DNA of 45,710 nt. It comes from Candidatus Methanomethylophilus sp. UBA78. GTDB lineage: Archaea; Thermoplasmatota; Thermoplasmata; Methanomassiliicoccales; Methanomethylophilaceae. Position 1 is the stretch's first letter, and each line of letters opens with the position of its first letter. The notes under the pieces were generated by a model that was not told where the DNA came from, ran no database searches, and worked only from the letters and a program-made list of their open reading frames with translations. Shown here one piece after another: positions 40,812-45,710 of this stretch. A program made the position numbers and the translations under genes. The stretch is taken from assembly GCA_002503545.1 (NCBI GenBank), contig DARY01000004.1, forward strand, positions 1 through 45,710. Reading direction: 5' to 3'.

Positions 40812-41768
40812 ATGAGAGTGAAAAAGATGGCTCAGAAGACCATTGAGGACATACCGGGCGTGGGACCCGCGATCGGAGACAAGCTCCGCGAGGCGGGATA
40901 CACCGAGATCATGGCTATCGCGGTAGCCTCCCCCAAGGACCTTGCAGAGACCTGCGAGATCGGTGAGAAGAAGGCCATGGACATCATCGAGGGCGCGAAA
41001 CTCGTCGCCGACATCGGCGGTTTCGAGACCGGAGACGTCATCCAGCAGAGGCGCGCGAGCCTGACCAAGCTGACCACCGGTTCCAAGGCCTTCGACGAGC
41101 TCCTCGGCGGAGGCCTGGAGAGCCAGTCCATAACGGAGCTGTTCGGGGAGTTCGGAAGCTGCAAGACCCAGGTGTGCTTCCAGCTGGCGGTCAACGCCAC
41201 CCTTCCCGAGGACAAGGGGGGACTCGATTCCGACGTCATCATCCTGGACACCGAGAACACCTTCAGGCCCGAGAGGATCGTCCAGATGTGCAACTATCTG
41301 GGACTCGACCCCGACGCCACCCTCAAGAGGATCCACATCGCAAGGGCGTTCAACTCCCAGCACCAGGTCCTGCTGGTCGACAAGGCCCTCGAACTGGCCA
41401 AGGACGTGAAGGTAAGGCTCATGATAGTCGACTCCCTGACCTCCCACTTCAGGTCCGAGTACCTGGGCAGGGGAGCGCTCGCGGAGAGGCAGCAGATCCT
41501 GAACCGCCACATGCACGACCTCCTCAACTTCGCCACCGTCAACAACGCGGTCATAGCCGTCACCAACCAGGTCGCGGCGAAGCCCGACGCGTTCTTCGGG
41601 GACCCGACGAGGCCCATAGGAGGACACGTCGTAGGACACACCGCGACGTTCCGTGTGTACCTGAGGAAGGGGAAGGCCGGGAAGAGGATAGCCAGACTGA
41701 TCGACTCCCCCAACATGCCCGAGGGAGAGGCCGTCTTCATGGTGACCGAAAACGGTATTACGGACTGA
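40812..41768 (+). CDS. radA: DNA repair and recombination protein RadA
   Basis: RadA is the archaeal RecA/Rad51 recombinase. It forms ATP-dependent filaments on single-stranded DNA. The 318-residue protein has the N-terminal helix-hairpin-helix domain (IEDIPGVGPAIGDKLREAGY), the polymerisation motif region near QRRASLTKLTTG, Walker A as GEFGSCKTQ (112-120), Walker B LMIVDSL, loop L1 around FRSEYLGRGALAERQQ, and L2 NQVAAKPDAFFGDPTRPIGG. The invariant Walker A glycine before Lys is Cys117 (TGC, 41160-41162). Everything else is normal. It starts at 40812 (MRVKKMAQ) or possibly 40827. Confidence 0.95.
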   Translation: MRVKKMAQKTIEDIPGVGPAIGDKLREAGYTEIMAIAVASPKDLAETCEIGEKKAMDIIEGAKLVADIGGFETGDVIQQRRASLTKLTTGSKAFDELLGGGLESQSITELFGEFGSCKTQVCFQLAVNATLPEDKGGLDSDVIILDTENTFRPERIVQMCNYLGLDPDATLKRIHIARAFNSQHQVLLVDKALELAKDVKVRLMIVDSLTSHFRSEYLGRGALAERQQILNRHMHDLLNFATVNNAVIAVTNQVAAKPDAFFGDPTRPIGGHVVGHTATFRVYLRKGKAGKRIARLIDSPNMPEGEAVFMVTENGITD

Positions 41769-41783
41769 TGACTGGGTCTTCAC

Positions 41784-42779
41784 GTGTACAGAGCTTACCT
41801 CTTCGAACTGCTAGGCGAACTGGACGACATGCCCCGCGACGAGGCCGTCGCCACGGTCCATACCGAGACGGACGGGGACTGCCGCGTCCTGCGCGACGGC
41901 CCCGGGTACGTCGTCATGGAGTTCGAAGAGGGGAGGCTCGGACGTATCTGCTCCCGTCTGGCACTTACCCACAGCGTGGGCAGATACCTCGGGTCCTTCG
42001 GCCCGGAGGACCCCTCCCCCATGGAGTCTGCAGAACTCCCTGCCGGAACGTTCGCGCTGAGGCACAAACGTTTCAAGGGCTGGATGGCGGACGTCGACTC
42101 GCAGAAACTGATACGCAGGGTCGGCGACGTCCTCTCCAGGAAGAACAGTGTCGACCTAAGGCATCCGGATACGGTGGTCAACCTGCTCATGACCGACATG
42201 GTGCATGCCTTCGTCGAGGAGAAGGTGTTCGACACGGACATGCTTAAGGAGAGGAAGGTCAGCGAGAGACCGTTCTTCTCCCCCATCTCCCTGCATCCCC
42301 GGTACGCCCGCGCCCTCATCAACCTGACGGGGGTGAAGGTGGGAGGGACCGTCCTGGACCCCTTCTGCGGCACCGGAGGGATCGTGATCGAGGCCGCGGT
42401 CATGGGAATGAAGGCCGTAGCCTCCGACTTCGATCCGGAGATGGTCGCCGGCACGCGCGAGAACATGGATTACTACGGACTCCCGCTGCATGATTTCGAG
42501 ACCATAGACATCGGCGACATACCCGACCGCTTCGGGAACATCGACGCCGTCGTCTGCGACCCTCCGTACGGCAGGTCGACGAAGACCGGCGGGGAGGAGA
42601 TAACCCACATCTACGCGAGGGCCCTGGAGGCTTTCCCCAAGGTGCTCTCGGAGGAGGGCAGGGCGGGCGTCGTCATGCCGCGCGTGTTCGAAAGCCCCCA
42701 CATGAACCTGTGCAAGGTCTACGTCCAGTACGTGCACGGAACCCTTTCCCGCTACTACCACATCTTCGCACGCCAATAA
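41784..42779 (+). CDS. trmG10: tRNA (guanine-10-N2)-dimethyltransferase
   Basis: Methylates N2 of G10 in tRNA. The 331-residue protein has an N-terminal ferredoxin-like/THUMP region (1-155) and a Rossmann methyltransferase domain: VLDPFCGTGGIVIEAA (SAM motif, about 191-206), SDFDPEMVAGTRENM, and the catalytic DPPYG (about 253-257). The layout is that of Trm-G10/Trm11. The start codon is GTG at 41784, 15 nt after radA, with little sign of a ribosome binding site. Confidence 0.9.
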   Translation: MYRAYLFELLGELDDMPRDEAVATVHTETDGDCRVLRDGPGYVVMEFEEGRLGRICSRLALTHSVGRYLGSFGPEDPSPMESAELPAGTFALRHKRFKGWMADVDSQKLIRRVGDVLSRKNSVDLRHPDTVVNLLMTDMVHAFVEEKVFDTDMLKERKVSERPFFSPISLHPRYARALINLTGVKVGGTVLDPFCGTGGIVIEAAVMGMKAVASDFDPEMVAGTRENMDYYGLPLHDFETIDIGDIPDRFGNIDAVVCDPPYGRSTKTGGEEITHIYARALEAFPKVLSEEGRAGVVMPRVFESPHMNLCKVYVQYVHGTLSRYYHIFARQ

Positions 42780-42811
42780 AATTATAATAAAAGGCGCGAT
42801 AGGAAAGGGAC

Positions 42812-43624
42812 GTGAACAAATATCTCCGCCTCTTCAGGTTCGGAAACTGCCTGATGGGGGCGATCGGCGTACTGATAGCGAGCTTCATCGCAGCTGGCAC
42901 CGACATAGGCGACCATGCGGTCAAACTGATAATCGGATGTCTGCTCGTCATCTGCTTCGAAGCGGGCGGGAATGCGCTGAACGACTACGTGGATTACGAG
43001 ATAGATAAAACCGCACATCCGGACCGCCCCCTGCCCCGCGGCGAGATATCCCGCGGCAGCGCACGCATCTACGGGATAGCCGGCCTCGCGATAGCCGTCG
43101 CCATGTCCTTCCTCATATCGCTGGAGACCGTTCCCCTCGTCGTCCTCTGCGCCGCACTGATGTTCGCGTACGAGACCCTTCTCAAACAGAGGGGTTTCGT
43201 GGGCAACCTCACCATCGCCGTCCTCACGGGCCTGATCTTCATGTTCGGAGGTGCGATCGTCGGAGACTATTCCAAAGTCTGGATCCTGGCCCTCCTCGCG
43301 GCCCTGGTATCCATCGGCAGGGAGATCGCGAAGGACATAGAGGACATGGAATCCGACGAGGGGAGCAGGAAGACCCTCCCGATGGCCATCGGGAAGAGGA
43401 GTTCGGCGGCCCTTGCCGCCGCGTTCTTCGTGCTCGGACCGCTGCTCAGTTTCATCCCGCTGCTGAACGATACCTTCGGGATATTGTACAGCTCCGTCGT
43501 CGTAGCCGATATAATCTTTATCTATTGCGCCATCATTGTATTCAAGGACGCTCACAAAGCGGAGAAGCTGGCTAAAATCGCCATGTTCGCCGCTCTAATA
43601 TCGTTTGTACTAGGTGTGATCTGA
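42812..43624 (+). CDS. Digeranylgeranylglyceryl phosphate synthase (UbiA family)
   Basis: This membrane prenyltransferase adds the second geranylgeranyl chain to GGGP, the second ether bond of archaeal lipids. The 270-residue UbiA protein has the Asp-rich motif NALNDYVDYEIDKTAHPDRP (about 55-74), a second acidic motif (AKDIEDMESDEGSRKTLP), and about eight hydrophobic helices. The start is GTG at 42812 with GGAAAGG upstream. A TATA-like AATTATAATAAAA (42780-42792) precedes it. The stop overlaps the GGGP synthase start (TGATG), and that shared pathway confirms the assignment. Confidence 0.92.
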   Translation: MNKYLRLFRFGNCLMGAIGVLIASFIAAGTDIGDHAVKLIIGCLLVICFEAGGNALNDYVDYEIDKTAHPDRPLPRGEISRGSARIYGIAGLAIAVAMSFLISLETVPLVVLCAALMFAYETLLKQRGFVGNLTIAVLTGLIFMFGGAIVGDYSKVWILALLAALVSIGREIAKDIEDMESDEGSRKTLPMAIGKRSSAALAAAFFVLGPLLSFIPLLNDTFGILYSSVVVADIIFIYCAIIVFKDAHKAEKLAKIAMFAALISFVLGVI

Positions 43625-44370
43625 TGACCGGTCTGAAAGAATATCTTTTCGAGAGGATGAAAAAAGGAACCATACACCTCTCTCTCCTCGATCCCGACCC
43701 GGAAAAACTCTCCGAGGACAAAGCCAAGGAGATTGCTAGGAGGATGAAGGAGGCTGGATCCGATGCTTTCATGATCGGCGGCTCCACAGGAGTGACCAGC
43801 GAGAACCTCGGCGCAACCGCGAGGGCAGTCAAGGAAGCCTCCGGTCTGCCTGCGATCTACTTCCCTTCCAACCCCAAGGCACTGACCCCCGAGGTCGACG
43901 GGATGTTCTTCATGAGCATCCTCAACAGCACCAACCCCCTCTACATATCCCACGGACACGCCATGGTGGCGCCCTATGTGGCGAAACTCGGCATAGAGGC
44001 CATCCCGATGGCCTACATAATCATCGAACCGGGGATGACCGTAGCCAAGGTCACCGAGACCGAGTGCGTCAAACACGACGACGTGAACACTGCGGTGGGA
44101 TACGCCCTCGCGGCGGAGATGCTCGGCATGCAGCTCGTCTATCTGGAAGCCGGAAGCGGGGCGGACAGACCGGTATCCCCCGAGATGATCGCGGCCGTCA
44201 AGAAGGCGATACACGTGCCTCTCATAATAGGCGGAGGCATCAGGACCCCGGAAGCGGCGGAAGCCGCCAGGAAAGCGGGCGCCGATGCGATCGTCACCGG
44301 GACCTTCGTGGAGCAGTGCTCCGATTTGAACATACTCGAGAAGGTGGTCCACGCCGCCAAAGGAATCTGA
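43624..44370 (+). CDS. Geranylgeranylglyceryl phosphate synthase
   Basis: Transfers geranylgeranyl to sn-glycerol-1-phosphate, the committed step that sets archaeal lipid stereochemistry. The 248-residue TIM-barrel protein has HLSLLDPDPEKLS (18-30), AFMIGGSTGVTSENL, PAIYFPSNPKALTPEVDG, YLEAGSGADRPVS and VPLIIGGGIRTPEAA, all family hallmarks for phosphate and diphosphate binding. It is coupled to the preceding DGGGP synthase, giving two consecutive pathway enzymes in one operon. Confidence 0.95.
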   Translation: MTGLKEYLFERMKKGTIHLSLLDPDPEKLSEDKAKEIARRMKEAGSDAFMIGGSTGVTSENLGATARAVKEASGLPAIYFPSNPKALTPEVDGMFFMSILNSTNPLYISHGHAMVAPYVAKLGIEAIPMAYIIIEPGMTVAKVTETECVKHDDVNTAVGYALAAEMLGMQLVYLEAGSGADRPVSPEMIAAVKKAIHVPLIIGGGIRTPEAAEAARKAGADAIVTGTFVEQCSDLNILEKVVHAAKGI

Positions 44371-44371
44371 A

Positions 44372-44734
44372 ATGAGCAGAAGAGACTACGATCAGCCGGC
44401 GTACAGCCAACCCATATCCCCATCGGCACCCATGTGGCTCACACCGGAGGAGAAACAGGCCGGTATCAGCAAGAACCTCAAGGTGGCCGCACATAGGTTC
44501 ATGTGTCCCAACTGCGGCAAGGAGTTCAGCCTTTTCCAGTCCAGGGCCGTGGCCTGCAAATACTGCCCCAAGGCGTCATCGCGCTGTCCGTACGTAAGAT
44601 GCCCGTACTGCGACTCGGAATTCCCGATTAGCGGTTTCGTGGTGCCCGAAGGCAACAGACAGGACCAGAGGACGATGAACGACTACACCGACGAGGTGTT
44701 CGACCGCTGGGCAGACACCTACAACAGAAGATGA
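44372..44734 (+). CDS. Zinc-ribbon protein of unknown function
   Basis: This is not a family I can name. The 120-residue protein has a polar N-terminus and several zinc-type cysteine pairs: CPNC (45-48), CKYC (63-66) and CPYVRCPYC (72-80), the last giving a rubredoxin/zinc-ribbon-like fold. It ends in a charged segment (DQRTMNDYTDEVFDRWADTY). It lies 1 nt after GGGP synthase and before a terminator, so it is the last gene of the lipid operon. RNA or DNA binding is possible but unproven. Confidence 0.7.
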   Translation: MSRRDYDQPAYSQPISPSAPMWLTPEEKQAGISKNLKVAAHRFMCPNCGKEFSLFQSRAVACKYCPKASSRCPYVRCPYCDSEFPISGFVVPEGNRQDQRTMNDYTDEVFDRWADTYNRR

Positions 44735-44741
44735 TGGAACA

Positions 44742-44780
44742 CGGGTGCGGGACGGAAACCGGCCCGCAGCCCGTTTTTTT
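44742..44780 (+). terminator. Intrinsic-type terminator of the lipid operon
   Basis: CGGGTGCGGG (44742-44751) pairs with CCCGCAGCCCG (44763-44773), with one bulged G, and is followed by seven T (44774-44780). Confidence 0.8.
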
Positions 44781-44801
44781 CGATTAACCGGAACAGGACA
44801 T

Positions 44802-45263
44802 TCAATCCGAGATGTCGAGTTCCCTTATGCCGTGCACGGGGTCGTAGCGTCTGCAGATGTTGTCTCCCAGAAGCTCCTCCAGGATGACCTCCATGGTCAT
44901 CCACACCCTCACGCTTTCGCGGAAACATCCCGTGACGGCCTGACCGTTGCGGCCCACCGAACCATGCATGTGGATGATCGGCTGTCCGCTGATGCAGTCC
45001 GAAGCGACGGTTCCGACACCGAAGAACTCGCTGTTGTTCTCCAGCCTGTAGACGAGAGGGTCGTAATGCCCTTCTTTGGCATCACAGAGCCCCACAACGA
45101 AACTGGACCCCGCGGCCACGTTGCCTTCGGCCGTATAGAACCCATTGACGATACCATGCTCTTTGGCGAATCCCTCTATGGACTGCTTGACCAGATCGCC
45201 GTCCTCGAGCTTAAGGATGAAAACCCTTCCGCGCTCAACCTCATGGTACTTCATCCTCATCAC
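44802..45263 (-). CDS. PPC/DUF296 domain protein
   Basis: This 153-residue PPC (plants and prokaryotes conserved) protein typically forms a trimer. Many members are called DNA-binding, but bacterial and archaeal functions are unclear. It has MKYHEVERGRVFILKLEDGD, then GFYTAEGNVAAGSSFVVGLC and the His-containing core PIIHMHGSVGRNGQAVTGCF followed by a strand with EVILEEL. The start at 45263 overlaps the stop of the upstream gene (ATGA). The two are co-transcribed. Confidence 0.8.
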   Translation of the reverse strand: MMRMKYHEVERGRVFILKLEDGDLVKQSIEGFAKEHGIVNGFYTAEGNVAAGSSFVVGLCDAKEGHYDPLVYRLENNSEFFGVGTVASDCISGQPIIHMHGSVGRNGQAVTGCFRESVRVWMTMEVILEELLGDNICRRYDPVHGIRELDISD

Positions 45264-45710
45264 CTGTACTTACTGTATCTGTCCATAAGTCTGCATATCT
45301 TGTCGTACTCTTCCTTGGTAAGGTTTCCCTCGTCGACGAAGGTCTTGACGTAATCCTTGGCGTCGCGAGTGGAGATGCGGGAGGCCTTGGCCATAACCGA
45401 GGCCAGGAACGAGGAAGCCATGACAGGGTCCATGGACGACTGCGACAGGATCTCGTTCATATCGTATTTGAAGGGAGCTATCTTGTGGGTGTTGAGCATG
45501 GACTGCCTCTTCGAGGCTTCCTTGGGCTTCTGGCCCTGCCCTCCCTTCTTGTTCTGCCTGTTGGGGGAGGTGGTGCCGCGGCTGTTGGCCCTCTGCGAGG
45601 ACCCGCGGTAGGACATGCTGTAGTTCGCATCGCTCTTCTTGGGCAGCTGGAAGACCCTCTCCTCCGGAATGCTGTCTATCGGTGCCAGTCCGTCATCGTC
45701 CTCCGATGCC
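45260..45710 (-). CDS. C-terminal part of an unrecognised protein (N-terminus beyond window)
   Basis: The frame is open from the window edge, giving at least 149 residues. It starts (in view) ASEDDDGLAPIDSIPEERV and has a Ser/Arg/Gln/Lys/Gly-rich disordered stretch (RGSSQRANSRGTTSPNRQNK). It ends in a folded-looking helical domain (DPVMASSFLASVMAKASRIS, then EGNLTKEEYDKICRLMDRYS). An ATG at 45616 could start a 118-residue protein, but the upstream codons look equally coding, so I call it partial. Function unknown. It overlaps the PPC gene by 4 nt. Confidence 0.6.
   Translation of the reverse strand, partial: ASEDDDGLAPIDSIPEERVFQLPKKSDANYSMSYRGSSQRANSRGTTSPNRQNKKGGQGQKPKEASKRQSMLNTHKIAPFKYDMNEILSQSSMDPVMASSFLASVMAKASRISTRDAKDYVKTFVDEGNLTKEEYDKICRLMDRYSKYR

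Noticed and set aside
1..45710. CRISPR array or cas genes near the CARF-like regulator
   Set aside because: No regularly spaced direct repeats and no cas proteins were seen anywhere in the window.

Overview
The window is archaeal chromosome, from a euryarchaeon of the Thermoplasmata and probably a methanogen of the Methanomassiliicoccales. This is an inference. It rests on an hdrA gene (heterodisulfide reductase), archaeal-only genes (proteasome alpha, exosome Rrp4/41/42, RpoP, Pcc1, prefoldin beta, Nop10, aIF2-alpha, RadA, ether-lipid GGGP/DGGGP synthases), a GC-rich genome with strong G/C third-position preference, and promoters with a TATA-like tract about 25 nt before the start codon. Several transcripts look leaderless. 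Others carry clear Shine-Dalgarno sites. Only three genes end in TAG, which fits, but does not prove, a pyrrolysine-using lineage.

Layout. 1-1446 (-): the N-terminal part of hdrA. 1447-2019: AT-rich non-coding DNA with hairpins. 2020-7251 (+): the archaeal exosome/proteasome superoperon (pop5, psmA, SBDS, rrp4, rrp41, rrp42, rpl37ae, rpoP, pcc1, pfdB), closed by a hairpin terminator. 7325-10444 (+): an ABC exporter and a DHH phosphoesterase. 10481-15497: tyrS (-), hpt, a TctA-like membrane protein, an MFS exporter and a FlK-like thioesterase (-). 15605-19384 (+): a 1259-residue HRDC/DUF4011/UPF1-type helicase fused to a Vsr/MTES_1575-like nuclease, a defence candidate. 19439-21902: a copper chaperone and CopA. 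21948-23379: dph6 (-) and rpiA. 23521-25677: the translation operon rpl44e-rps27e-aIF2alpha-nop10-PAC2. 25722-25833: an intron-containing tRNA-Tyr.

26098-34895 is more accessory: a flavoprotein with a rubredoxin-like head, mntP, a divergent block (-) of a MazG-like NTP pyrophosphatase, a CARF-like/winged-helix regulator and an OLD-like ATPase, then a ferredoxin, a TetR regulator and a cardiolipin-synthase-like phospholipase D protein. 34938-40583: LUD protein, PHP phosphoesterase and SAH/deoxyadenosine deaminase (-), MBL-fold protein, CCA-adding enzyme and a small membrane protein (-). 40812-44734: radA, the tRNA G10 methyltransferase, the two archaeal ether-lipid prenyltransferases and a zinc-ribbon protein, ended by a terminator. 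44802-45710 (-): a PPC/DUF296 protein and the C-terminal end of an unrecognised protein.

The best candidate for an undescribed system is the pair at 28639-31445: a CARF-like sensor/HTH protein followed after 38 nt by an OLD-type ATPase with a degenerate Toprim-like tail, with a MazG-like enzyme directly upstream. Other notable points are a Cys in the RadA Walker A motif, a Cys-to-Ser change in the rubredoxin-like site, an atypical bulge-helix-bulge in the tRNA-Tyr intron, and a phospholipase D gene with no ordinary start codon. No CRISPR array, insertion sequence or replication-initiator gene was seen.
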